A DNA stretch of 64,000 bases from Oryzomicrobium sp. GTDB taxonomy: Bacteria > Pseudomonadota > Gammaproteobacteria > Burkholderiales > Rhodocyclaceae. The position numbers and the translations under genes are program-made. Location: assembly GCF_021287045.1 (NCBI RefSeq), contig NZ_JAJTBG010000015.1:1-64000 (forward strand). The letters are read 5' to 3'. Of this stretch, positions 51,194-60,284 are shown one piece after another. The notes below the pieces were generated by a model. It did no database searches and was not told where the DNA came from. It saw only the letters and a list, made by a program, of their open reading frames with translations. The first letter of the stretch is position 1, and each line of letters opens with the position of its first letter.

Positions 51194-53959
51194 TCACTGC
51201 CAGCCGTAGCGGCGGGTGTAGAAGCCCTTCATGGCCTGGGTCAGCACCATGTAGCCGAGCAGGATCGCCAGCAGGAAGGGGAAGTAGCCGGCGGGCAGGG
51301 GCTGGAACTTGAAGTAGTCGGCCAGGGGCCCCATCGGAATGAACAGGCCGACGGCCATGATGAGGATCGTGGCGCTCATCAGGGGCCAGGAGGCGCGGCT
51401 TTGCAGGAAGGGGATGCGCGGGGTGCGGATCATGTGCACGATCAGGGTCTGGGTGAGCAGGCCGACTACGAACCAGCCGGACTGGAACAGGCTCTGGGCG
51501 GCCACCGTGTCGGCCTTGAAGACGTACCACATGACGGCGAAGGTGGTGATGTCGAAGATCGAGCTGATCGGGCCGAAGAACAGCATGAAGCGGCCCAGTT
51601 CCCCAGCCTGCCAGCGCTGGGGCGAGCGCAGCATGTCGTCGTCCACGTTGTCGAAGGGGATGGCGATCTGGGAGATGTCGTAGAGCAGGTTCTGCACCAG
51701 CAGCTGCATCGGCAGCATGGGCAAAAAGGGCAGGAAAGCGCTCGCCACCAGCACCGAGAAGACGTTGCCGAAGTTGGAGCTGGCGGTCATCTTGATGTAC
51801 TTGAGCATGTTGGCGAAGGTGCGCCGCCCTTCCTGCACTCCCTCTTCAAGCACCATCAGGCTCTTTTCCAGCAGGATGATGTCGGCGGCTTCCTTGGCGA
51901 TGTCCACCGCCGTGTCCACCGAGATGCCGATGTCGGCGGAGCGCAGCGCCGCCGCGTCGTTGATGCCGTCGCCCATGAAGCCCACCACGTGGCCGTTGGC
52001 CTTGAGCTGACGGACGATGCGGTCCTTGTGGGCCGGGGTCAGCTTGGCGAAGACATTGTTGCGCTCCACCGTCTCGGCCAGGGTAGCGTCGCTCATGGTC
52101 TCGATCTGGGTGCCCAGCACCACGCCGCTCATGTCCAGGCCCACCTCGCGGCAGATCTTGGTGGTGACCAGCTCGTTGTCGCCGGTGAGGATCTTCACCG
52201 CCACGCCGTGGTCGTTGAGGGCCTGGATGGCCGGGGCCGAGGTTTCCTTGGGGGGGTCCAGGAAGGCCACGTAGCCCACCAGGGTCAGTTCCTTCTCGTC
52301 GGCCACGCCGTAGGTGTCCTGGGTCGGCGGCAGCTCGCGGCAGGCCACCGCCACCACGCGCAGGCCTTCCCGGTTGAGGGCTGCGGTCACGTCGCGGATT
52401 TCGGCCAGCAGGGCGTCCCCCAAGGGCGCCTCGGTCTCGCCCTGGCGCACGTGGCTGCACACCGAAAGGATTTCCTCCACGGCACCCTTGCAGATCAGCA
52501 GGTGGTGCTGCTCCTGTTCGGCCACCACCACCGACATGCGCCGCCGGGTGAAATCGAAGGGAATCTCGTCCACCTTGCGGAAGGCGGTGGCCACCTGCAG
52601 GTTCCGGTGCACCTCGGCGTGCTCCAGTACCGCCACGTCGAGCAGGTTCTTCAGGCCGGTCTGGTAGTAGCTGTTCAGGTAGGCCAGCTCCAGCACGTCG
52701 TCGGAGGGCTCGCCGAAGACGTCGGTGTGGCGTTCGAGGAAGATCTTGTCCTGGGTCAGGGTGCCCGTCTTGTCGGTGCACAGCACGTCCATGGCGCCGA
52801 AGTTCTGGATGGCGTCGAGGCGCTTGACGATCACCTTCTTGCGCGACAGCACCACCGCCCCCTTGGCCAGGGTCGAGGTGACGATCATCGGCAGCATTTC
52901 CGGGGTCAGCCCCACGGCGATGGACAGGGCGAAGAGGAAGGCTTCCAGCCAGTCGCCCTTGGTCAGGCCGTTGATGAACAGCACCAGGGGCGCCATCACG
53001 AACATGAAGCGGATCAGCAGCCAGCTCACCTTGTTGACCCCGGCCTGGAAGGCGGTGGTCACCCGGTCGCCGCCGGTGACCCGCTGGGCCAGGGCGCCGA
53101 AATAGGTCTTGCCGCCGGTGGACACCACCACGGCGGTGGCCACCCCGCTCACCACGTTGGTGCCCATGAACAGGATGTTGTCCAGCTCCAGGGGGTTGGC
53201 CTGGCTTTCATCGCGCAGCTGAGCGAACTTTTCCACCGGCAGGGATTCGCCGGTCATGGCCGACTGGCTGACGAACAGGTCCTTGGCGGTGAGAATGCGC
53301 AGGTCGGCGGGGATCATGTCGCCGGCCGAGAGCAGCACCAGGTCGCCGGGCACCAGCTCGCTCAGGGGAATCTCCCGGCGCCAGGCCGGGCGGGTGTGGA
53401 TTTCCACCCCGTAGTAGCGGCGGAAGAGGGGAGCGGCCTCCTCGCTGATGTCGCGGCGAATCACCGTGGCCGTGTTGCTCACCATCTCCTTGAGCTTGTC
53501 GGCGGCCCGGTTGGACTTGCCTTCCTGCCAGAAGCGGATGAGGGTGGAGAGGGCCACCATGGCGGCGATCACCACCGCCGCCTTCATGTCCTCGGTGACG
53601 TAGGAAATGCCGGCCAGCAGGGTGAGCAGCAGGTTGAAGGGGTTCTTGTAGCAGTGCCACAGGTGGTGCCACCAGGGCAGGGGCTTTTCGTGCTCGACCT
53701 CGTTGGGGCCGACCCGCTCGCGGATCGCTTCGGCCTGGCTCTCGGTCAGGCCGTCGGTGTGGGAATCGAGCTGGGCCAGCAACTCGGGCACCGCCTTGCG
53801 GGCGGCGGCCACCAGGTCCTGGGCCAGGGACGGGGGCATTTCCCGGCTGATGCCGGTGCCGGTGAGCCCCTCCAGCAGCGCCTGGCGGCGGAAGTGGCGG
53901 GTGATGGCGCGGGTGCGCACGAAGCCGGCGAAGAATTCTTTGACGATGGAGAGATTCAT
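51194..53959 (-). CDS. mgtA: Magnesium-translocating P-type ATPase
   Basis: 921 residues, P3B-type. The phosphorylation motif is D396-K-T-G-T-L-T. Other signatures are SAMTGESLPVEKF, GLTPEMLPMIV (the MgtA TM4 pocket), GDGINDAAAL and TVIRR-type N-terminal sequences. MgtA imports Mg2+ into the cytoplasm using ATP. The AGGAG upstream of ATG 53959 supports the start. It is the last gene of the minus-strand Mg/RND island, after a 164-nt gap from the CzcC-like gene; whether it shares their transcript is unknown. I saw no obvious Mg riboswitch in the ~160-nt leader. Confidence 0.95.
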   Translation of the reverse strand: MNLSIVKEFFAGFVRTRAITRHFRRQALLEGLTGTGISREMPPSLAQDLVAAARKAVPELLAQLDSHTDGLTESQAEAIRERVGPNEVEHEKPLPWWHHLWHCYKNPFNLLLTLLAGISYVTEDMKAAVVIAAMVALSTLIRFWQEGKSNRAADKLKEMVSNTATVIRRDISEEAAPLFRRYYGVEIHTRPAWRREIPLSELVPGDLVLLSAGDMIPADLRILTAKDLFVSQSAMTGESLPVEKFAQLRDESQANPLELDNILFMGTNVVSGVATAVVVSTGGKTYFGALAQRVTGGDRVTTAFQAGVNKVSWLLIRFMFVMAPLVLFINGLTKGDWLEAFLFALSIAVGLTPEMLPMIVTSTLAKGAVVLSRKKVIVKRLDAIQNFGAMDVLCTDKTGTLTQDKIFLERHTDVFGEPSDDVLELAYLNSYYQTGLKNLLDVAVLEHAEVHRNLQVATAFRKVDEIPFDFTRRRMSVVVAEQEQHHLLICKGAVEEILSVCSHVRQGETEAPLGDALLAEIRDVTAALNREGLRVVAVACRELPPTQDTYGVADEKELTLVGYVAFLDPPKETSAPAIQALNDHGVAVKILTGDNELVTTKICREVGLDMSGVVLGTQIETMSDATLAETVERNNVFAKLTPAHKDRIVRQLKANGHVVGFMGDGINDAAALRSADIGISVDTAVDIAKEAADIILLEKSLMVLEEGVQEGRRTFANMLKYIKMTASSNFGNVFSVLVASAFLPFLPMLPMQLLVQNLLYDISQIAIPFDNVDDDMLRSPQRWQAGELGRFMLFFGPISSIFDITTFAVMWYVFKADTVAAQSLFQSGWFVVGLLTQTLIVHMIRTPRIPFLQSRASWPLMSATILIMAVGLFIPMGPLADYFKFQPLPAGYFPFLLAILLGYMVLTQAMKGFYTRRYGWQ

Positions 53960-54123
53960 CGGGGGATCTCCTGGGCCAGCCCCCGGCGCCGGCGGGATGT
54001 GCTACGCCGGGGGCATGGATAGCGATGGATTGTCGGGCATAAAGCGGAAACGGGTGAATCCGGTGCGGATGGAGCGAACGGTTGGCCGGGGACGGGACCG
54101 GTGGGCCCTGCCCCCGGCGGGGC

Positions 54124-55470
54124 TTACAGCGTCGGGCGCAGGCCCAGGCTAAGTTGCAGTTGCACCGTGGCGGTGGCCAGGTCGGCGTTGGCTTGCAGGT
54201 AGGCCAGGTAGGTGTCGTCGGCGTCGCGCTGGGCGTTCAGCAGTTCGAGCAGGGAGGCGGCACCGCGCCGGTAGGCCTGGCGCATGCCGTCCAGCACCCG
54301 GTCCGCGTCCAGCAGCACCGATTCCCGGTAGCGGCGCACGTTTTCCCGGGCAGCGACGAACTGGCCGTAGGTGGCACGCACGTCGCTCTCGGCCTTGAGT
54401 TCCACCGAGCGCAAGGTGAGCATGGCCTGGGTCACCGCCGATTCGGCCTGGATCAGCTCGCCCTTTTGCAGACGCGACACCGGGATGGGCAGCGTGACGG
54501 TCAGGGACAGGGTCTTGGACTTTTCCGCCGGCGAGTTGATCACGTCGCCCTCGGGACCGTAGATGGGATTGACCCGGGGCGTCTGCGAAATGCCGACGTT
54601 GAAGGTCGGGTCCACCCAGCGGTTGGCGTGGGCCAGCTGGGCCTGGTCCCGGGCGTTCTCCAGGGCGGCCTGGGCCACCAGCACGTCGTCGCGCTGCTTG
54701 AGGGCCTGGGCCACCAGGGCTTCCGGGTCGCCGGCAGGCGTGTAGGCCTTGAATTCGCAGTCCAGGGACGCCTCGGGGAAGAGATCGGAGTAGCGCCGGC
54801 CCAGGGGTACCGACAGGTTGATCAGGGCCGTCTGGGCGGCAGCCCGGGCCGAGGTCACGTCGGCGGTGAAGCGGTCCCGTTCGACCCGGGACTGGGCCAG
54901 TTCCAGCCCGCCGATGTCGCCGGCCTTCTTGCGCCGCTCGTTCATGCGCACCACGTCGGACAGGGCCTGAAGCGAATCCTCCTGCCGGACCAGGGCCTGG
55001 TTGGCACGGCAGGCCTCGGCGAAGGATGAGGCGGCGTCGTTGAACAGCTGGCGGCGGAAGCTTTCCACCGTGGCCTCGGTGAGCCGCACGTTGCTCTGGG
55101 CGGCGCGGATGCGCCGGTCGCGCTTGCCGCCGGTCTCGATGGTCAGGGCCAGGCCCGCGGTCATGGAGTTGGCGGCGTTGGGCTTGTTTGGGGTGTACAG
55201 CTCCTTGGAGGCCAGGCCGTAGGTGAGCTGGGGGTCCGGACGCACGCCGGCGATGGATACGCCGGCCTGGGCGCTGGTGATGGTTTCGCGCTGGGCCGCC
55301 AGGTCCAGGCTATGGTTTTCCACCGCTTCCAGATAGCGGGCGAAGGGGGTGCGGGCAGCGGCGGTGGCGGTCTGGGCGCCGGCCGTCCCCGGCCCGAAGG
55401 CCAGGGGGAGCAGCAGCGCCAGGGCGGTCAGGCGGGGGGCGGCGCCCGCGATGTCGTACAGCATCTTCAT
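54124..55470 (-). CDS. Outer-membrane efflux protein (CzcC-like TolC family)
   Basis: 448 residues. A signal peptide (LTALALLLPLAFGPGTAGA) is followed by TolC-type repeats (RTPFARYLEAVENHSLDLAAQRETITSAQAGVSIAGVRPDPQLTYGLASKE; YRRGAASLLELLNAQRDADDTYLAYLQANADLATATVQLQLSLGL). It is the duct for the CzcA-like pump encoded immediately upstream on the same strand (gap 12 nt). The C-terminal Leu-Leu-Glu-Leu-Leu-Asn-Ala segment is typical of the second TolC repeat. Not closely similar to the CzcC-like protein at 45380. Confidence 0.92.
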   Translation of the reverse strand: MKMLYDIAGAAPRLTALALLLPLAFGPGTAGAQTATAAARTPFARYLEAVENHSLDLAAQRETITSAQAGVSIAGVRPDPQLTYGLASKELYTPNKPNAANSMTAGLALTIETGGKRDRRIRAAQSNVRLTEATVESFRRQLFNDAASSFAEACRANQALVRQEDSLQALSDVVRMNERRKKAGDIGGLELAQSRVERDRFTADVTSARAAAQTALINLSVPLGRRYSDLFPEASLDCEFKAYTPAGDPEALVAQALKQRDDVLVAQAALENARDQAQLAHANRWVDPTFNVGISQTPRVNPIYGPEGDVINSPAEKSKTLSLTVTLPIPVSRLQKGELIQAESAVTQAMLTLRSVELKAESDVRATYGQFVAARENVRRYRESVLLDADRVLDGMRQAYRRGAASLLELLNAQRDADDTYLAYLQANADLATATVQLQLSLGLRPTL

Positions 55471-55482
55471 GTTGTTGTTCTC

Positions 55483-58400
55483 CTATAGCGCCATGTCCGG
55501 GGCGGCCTGCTTGGCGGCAAGGCGCTGGGCGCGGCGTTCGGCGAATTCTTCGATGACCCGGTAGAGGGCGGGTAGCAGCAGCAGGGTCAGGGCGGTGGCG
55601 GTGACCAGGCCGCCCACCACCACGGTGGCCAGGGGGCGCTGCACGTCGCTGCCCAGGCCGGTGGCGAGCATGGCCGGGGTGAGGCCCAGGGCGGCCACGG
55701 TGGCGGTCATCAGCACCGGCCGCATCCGGCTGCGGGCGCCTTCGAGCACGGCTTCACGCAGGGGCTTGCCTTCTTCCGAGCGCAGCCGGTTGATCTGGGC
55801 CAGCATCAGCACGCCGTTGAGCACCGCCACGCCGAACAGGGCGATGAAGCCCACGGCGCTGGACACCGACAGGGTCATGCCGCGCAGGTGCAGGGCGGCC
55901 AGGCCCCCCAGGGTGGCCAGGGGCACTACCAGCAGCACCAGGGCGGGCTGGCGCATGTTGCGGAACTCGGCGAAGAGCAGCACGAACATGATGGCCAGGG
56001 TCATGGGCAGGATCACCGCCAGGCGCGCCTCGGCCCGTTCCAGGTTCTCGAACTGGCCGCCCCAGCTGATCTGGTAGCGCAGGTGGTCGTACTTCACGTC
56101 CCGTTCGATGGCCTTCTGGGCGTCCGCCAGGAAGGAGGCCAGGTCCCGGCCCCGGGTGTTGAGCTTGACCGTCAGGTGGCGCCGGGCGCTTTCCCGGGTG
56201 ATGGTGCTCTCGCCGCTGCTGGTCTGGACCCGGGCCACCTCGGAGAGGGGGATCTTGGCGCCGGTGGGGCTGGTGAGCATCAATCCGGCCACCGCTTCCG
56301 GGCTGTTGCGTACGGATTCGGGGAAGCGGATGGCGAGGTCGTAGCTCTTCTCGCCGACGAACACCTGGCCGATGGGGGTGCCGCCAATGCCGGTGGAGAT
56401 CAGGTCGGCCACGTCGCCGGCGTTGAGGCCGTAGCGGGCGGCGGCGGCCCGGTCCAGGTCCACGCGCAGGTTGGGCAGGGGCGGTTCCTGGTCGATGGCC
56501 ACGTCGGCGGAACCCGGGACCTTGCCCAGGGTGGCCACCACGTCGCCGGCGATGCGCCGCATTTCGTTGAAGTCGTCGCCGAAGATCTTCACCACCAGGT
56601 CGCTGTGGGCCCCCGAGAGCTTGTCCTGCACCCCGTCGATCATGGGCTGCATGAAGCCCACCATGAAGCCGGGCAACTGGCGGTAGCGGGCGTCGAGCTT
56701 GGCGATCAGCTCCTGCTTGGTCATGCCCGATTTCCAGGTGCGGTAGGGGTGGAGCCCGACGCTGACCTCGATGTGGGAAGGCGTCCACGGGTCGGTGCCG
56801 TCGTCGTTGCGGCCGAGCTGGGTGACGATGTAGGCGACCTCGGGGAACTCCCGGGTGGCGGCGCGCAGCTCGCTGGCCATTTCGCTGGCCTTGTTCAGGG
56901 TGATGCCCGGGGGCAGGGTCACCTGGAGCCAGATCGAGCCTTCATCCAGATAGGGCAGGAAGTCGCGGCCGATGGTCGCCCCCAGTCCCACCACCCCCGC
57001 CAGGGCCACCAGGGCCACGGCGATGGCCAGCCGGGCGTGGGTGACCATGTGGTTGAGCCAGTGGCTGTAGCGGACGGCCAGCCATTCCAGGGCCTTGTTA
57101 TGGAAGATGCGCCGGGGCTTGCGGAAGGCCAGGTAGGCCAGGCCCGGGATCAGGGTCAGGGCGGTGATCAGGGCGCCGATCAGGGCCGCGCCGACGGCGT
57201 AAGCCATGGGCGAGAACAGCTTGTACTCGATGCGCTGGAAGGCGAACAGGGGCAGGTAGGCGGCGATGATCACCAGCATGCCGAAGAAGATCGGCCGGGC
57301 TACCTGGAGGGTGGCGTCGATGGCGTCCCGGGGCGTTAGCGCCCGGTTTTCCTCCTCCTCGCGCCGGCGCAGGATGTTTTCCACCAGCACCACGGCCCCG
57401 TCCACCAGGATGCCGAAGTCGATGGCCCCCAGGGACAGCAGGTTCGCCGGAATCTTGAAATGGTGCATGAAGATGAAGGCGATCAGCAGCGACAGGGGGA
57501 TGGTCAGCGCCACGATCAGGGCCGCCCGGGGGCTGCCGAGGAACAGCAGCAGCACCACGGTCACCAGGATCATGCCCTCGGTGAGGGTCATGCTCACGGT
57601 GTGCATGGTGGCGTCGATCAGAGTGGTGCGGTCCAGGTAGGGGACCAGCTTCACGTCCTTGGGCAGCAGGTTGTCGTTGAGGTCGCGCACCGCCTCGTGG
57701 ATGCCGTCCAGGGCCATGGAGGCGTTGGTGTCCTTGAGCAGCAGGACGATGCCAGAGAGGGTGTCGGGCACATCGTCCTTGCCCAGGATGCCGCGCCGCT
57801 CCACGTTGCCGTAGCGCACCGTGCCCAGGTCCTTGACCAGCACCGGGGTGCCGTTCTTGGCGGTGACCACCACGTTGCCCATGTCGTCCAGGGAGCGGAT
57901 CAGGCCCACGCCACGGATCACGTAGCCCTGTTCGCCCCGGTTCATCAGGCTGCCGCCGGCGTTGGCGTTGTTGGCGTTGATGGCGTCCTTCACCTGGCCC
58001 AGGGTCAGGTTGTACTGCACCAGGCGGGCCGGGTTGAGTTCGAGCATGAACTGGGTGGTGAGACCGCCGAAGTTGGTGACGTCGACAATGCCGTTCACCT
58101 TCTTGAGCCGCGGGATCACGGTCCAGAATTGAAGCTCGGACAGCTCGCGCAGATCGCGGGTGGGGGATTCCAGGGTGTAGCGGAAAATCTCGCCGATGGG
58201 CGAGGTGTAGGGGTCCAGGCCGGGCTGGGCGCCGTAGGGCAGGGCCACCTCCTGCATGCGTTCCTGAAGGCGCTGGCGGGACCAGTAGCCTTCGACGCCG
58301 TCCTGGAACACCACGGTGATGATCGACAGGCCGAAGGTGCTGCGGGAGCGCAGCACGTGCATCCCGGGAGTGCCGAGCAGGGCGCGCTCCAGGGGGATGG

Positions 58401-58596
58401 TGATCTGCTGCTCCACCTCTTCGGCGGCCAGGCCGGGCACCTGGGTGATGATCTGGGAGGTGACGTCGGCGATGTCCGGATAGGCTTCCACCGGCAGGCT
58501 CTTCCAGCTGTGCCAGCCGTACAGGGCCACCAGCACGAACACCAGCCAGAGGATGCCGCGGCGCTGGAAGCAGAGGGAAACGAGGCGCTCAATCAT
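55483..58596 (-). CDS. HME-family RND efflux permease (CzcA-like)
   Basis: 1037 residues with the RND two-fold plan. TM4 reads D393-F-G-I-L-V-D399-G-A-V-V-L-V-E406, the exact DFGxxVDGAVVxxEN type of CzcA/CnrA pumps. VEAYPDIADVTSQIITQVPGLAAEEVEQQITIPLERALLGTPG is a further CzcA-like segment. Likely substrates are divalent cations. It follows the adaptor gene with an 8-nt overlap and precedes the CzcC-like gene. It lies next to mgtC and mgtA, hinting that the pump may belong to a Mg-related or broad cation-homeostasis programme. Confidence 0.93.
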   Translation of the reverse strand: MIERLVSLCFQRRGILWLVFVLVALYGWHSWKSLPVEAYPDIADVTSQIITQVPGLAAEEVEQQITIPLERALLGTPGMHVLRSRSTFGLSIITVVFQDGVEGYWSRQRLQERMQEVALPYGAQPGLDPYTSPIGEIFRYTLESPTRDLRELSELQFWTVIPRLKKVNGIVDVTNFGGLTTQFMLELNPARLVQYNLTLGQVKDAINANNANAGGSLMNRGEQGYVIRGVGLIRSLDDMGNVVVTAKNGTPVLVKDLGTVRYGNVERRGILGKDDVPDTLSGIVLLLKDTNASMALDGIHEAVRDLNDNLLPKDVKLVPYLDRTTLIDATMHTVSMTLTEGMILVTVVLLLFLGSPRAALIVALTIPLSLLIAFIFMHHFKIPANLLSLGAIDFGILVDGAVVLVENILRRREEEENRALTPRDAIDATLQVARPIFFGMLVIIAAYLPLFAFQRIEYKLFSPMAYAVGAALIGALITALTLIPGLAYLAFRKPRRIFHNKALEWLAVRYSHWLNHMVTHARLAIAVALVALAGVVGLGATIGRDFLPYLDEGSIWLQVTLPPGITLNKASEMASELRAATREFPEVAYIVTQLGRNDDGTDPWTPSHIEVSVGLHPYRTWKSGMTKQELIAKLDARYRQLPGFMVGFMQPMIDGVQDKLSGAHSDLVVKIFGDDFNEMRRIAGDVVATLGKVPGSADVAIDQEPPLPNLRVDLDRAAAARYGLNAGDVADLISTGIGGTPIGQVFVGEKSYDLAIRFPESVRNSPEAVAGLMLTSPTGAKIPLSEVARVQTSSGESTITRESARRHLTVKLNTRGRDLASFLADAQKAIERDVKYDHLRYQISWGGQFENLERAEARLAVILPMTLAIMFVLLFAEFRNMRQPALVLLVVPLATLGGLAALHLRGMTLSVSSAVGFIALFGVAVLNGVLMLAQINRLRSEEGKPLREAVLEGARSRMRPVLMTATVAALGLTPAMLATGLGSDVQRPLATVVVGGLVTATALTLLLLPALYRVIEEFAERRAQRLAAKQAAPDMAL

Positions 58597-59707
58597 TGAG
58601 AAGCACTCCTTCCTTCACGACGATGCGCTCGCCGGCCTTGAGGCCGCCGGTCACTTCCACCTGGTCGCCCAGGGTGGCGCCCACGGTGACGTTGCGGGCC
58701 CGGTAGACGAAGGGGGCGGTTTCCACGAACACCCGGGTGTACAGGCCGCTCTGCACCAGGGCGGTGGCTGGAATGACGGTGGCGCGGCGCTTCTCGCCGG
58801 ACAGGGTGACCTTGGCGAACATGCCCGGACGCAGTCGGCCGTCCTGGTTGTCGATGGCGACGCGGACCTTCACGGTGCGGGTGTCCGGGTCGAGCAGCTC
58901 GCCCACGTAACGCACCCGGCCGCGCAGGGTCAGCTCGTCGAAGGCGTTGAGGCGGATCTCCACCGGCTGGCCGACGAACACGCCGCCCAGGTCGCGCTCG
59001 GAGACGTTGGCCACCAGCCACACCGTGGACAGGTCGGCCACGGTCATGATCGAGGCGTTGGTGTCGTTCCAGTAACCGCCCTGGGCGCCGTTCAGTTCCA
59101 CCACCCGACCGGCGATGGGCGAGCGCATGGCGTATTCGCGGCCGGCGGGGGAGGAGGCCACGGCCCCCAGCTGGGTCAGGCGGGCGTGGGTGGCCTGGGC
59201 GTCGCTCTCGGCCTGGCGCAGGCCGGTTTCGGCCGTCTCGTAGTCCTTGCGCGAGATGATGTCGGCGTCGAACAGTTCCTTCTGGCGCTCAAAGTCGCGG
59301 CGGGCCTGGATCAAGGCCAGCTGGGCCTTGCTGGCGTCGTTGCGGGCCGAGCTGAGGTCGGACGAATCCAGGGTGAACAGCACGTCGCCCACCTTGACGC
59401 CGTCGCCCAGCACCTTGTTCAGGCGGGTGATGCGGCCGGCCAGGGGCGGCACGACCTTGATGAACTTGGCCGGATCGGCCTCGATGGTGCCGGGGGCAGC
59501 GATGGGACGTTCCACGTCCCGGTCTTCCACGGCGGCCACCTTGATGGTGGTGCGCAGGGGGGAGCTTTCGGGGACCTTCACCTGGGGGCCGTCATGCTGG
59601 ACGGCGGCGGGGGGCTGGGCGGGGGCATCGGCCTTGCCGCAGCCGCTCAGGGCGACACAACTGGAGGCGGCCAGGGCCAGGGCCAGGGGAAGAGTGGCGG
59701 TACGCAA
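58589..59707 (-). CDS. RND efflux adaptor lipoprotein (CzcB-like), TTG start
   Basis: 372 residues from a proposed TTG at 59707, preceded by AGGAG seven bases upstream. That start gives LRTATLPLALALAASSCVALSGC, a clean lipoprotein signal with the lipid Cys at about 23. The frame remains open to an ATG at 59803, but the extra 32 residues would precede the signal. The adaptor fold is complete: FIKVVPPLAGRITRLNKVLGDGVKVGDVLFTLDSSDL, helical hairpin, YRARNVTVGATLGDQVEVTGGLKAGERIVVKEG. Overlaps the pump gene start by 8 nt. First gene of the pump operon unless read from mgtC. Confidence 0.88.
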   Translation of the reverse strand: MRTATLPLALALAASSCVALSGCGKADAPAQPPAAVQHDGPQVKVPESSPLRTTIKVAAVEDRDVERPIAAPGTIEADPAKFIKVVPPLAGRITRLNKVLGDGVKVGDVLFTLDSSDLSSARNDASKAQLALIQARRDFERQKELFDADIISRKDYETAETGLRQAESDAQATHARLTQLGAVASSPAGREYAMRSPIAGRVVELNGAQGGYWNDTNASIMTVADLSTVWLVANVSERDLGGVFVGQPVEIRLNAFDELTLRGRVRYVGELLDPDTRTVKVRVAIDNQDGRLRPGMFAKVTLSGEKRRATVIPATALVQSGLYTRVFVETAPFVYRARNVTVGATLGDQVEVTGGLKAGERIVVKEGVLLND

Positions 59708-59912
59708 TGTTTTCTCCTGAGTTCTTATCGGTGTTGCCGGTCGTGGATCGTTTATGACGCGATTGTTGCAGCTGTACGTTACGAACGCTCGACGACCTGC
59801 CAAGCGGGAAAAAAGGTGCGCCGGTCCGACATCGGTCGGGCGGCGGTCCGACGCACCCGTCGAGGGCTAGGGTCGGGGTCCATGGCGGGTCCTTTGTCGT
59901 GACGCCGGCCGG

Positions 59913-60272
59913 TCAGTGGCAGCGGCAGGCGAAAGTGGCGGAAGGCACGGTTTCCCAACGCACCGAGCGCACCGGGGGAATCAGGCCGATTTCCTGCACC
60001 AGGCGCACCAGGATGCCGCGGCGCTCCACGGGACAGGACACCAGCACGCGCATCAGGCGGGCGTCCATGCCGGCGTTGGCGTTGTGGGTGGCGATCTCGG
60101 CCGGGGGCAGCCCGGTGTCGTCCAGGGTCAGGCGCACCAGCTGTTCCACCCGATCCTGGACGGATTCGGGGCAGAGCACGGTGATCACGTAGGGCCGGGC
60201 GGGAGGCACGGCGGGCAGGGTGCGGGCGGCGGCGCGGCCGCCGGCGAAGGGGATCCAGGAAGCGAAAGCCAT
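59913..60272 (-). CDS. Small protein resembling the MgtC C-terminal (ACT-like) domain
   Basis: 119 residues. PARPYVITVLCPESVQDRVEQLVRLTLDDTGLPPAEIATHNANAGMDARLMRVLVSCPVERRGILVRLVQEIGLIPPVRSVRWETV has the alpha/beta pattern and phrasing of the cytoplasmic tail of MgtC/SapB proteins. It begins with a short Ala/Arg-rich N-terminus and no clear membrane anchor. Its gene follows mgtC by 12 nt on the same strand. It could regulate MgtC as a separate subunit; this is inferred from position and resemblance only. Confidence 0.65.
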   Translation of the reverse strand: MAFASWIPFAGGRAAARTLPAVPPARPYVITVLCPESVQDRVEQLVRLTLDDTGLPPAEIATHNANAGMDARLMRVLVSCPVERRGILVRLVQEIGLIPPVRSVRWETVPSATFACRCH

Positions 60273-60284
60273 GGCGTGTCCTCC

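Noticed and set aside
51098-54022. 974-codon frame opposite mgtA
   Set aside because: It mirrors mgtA in His/Gly/Val-rich sequence with no family motif; an artefact of codon bias.
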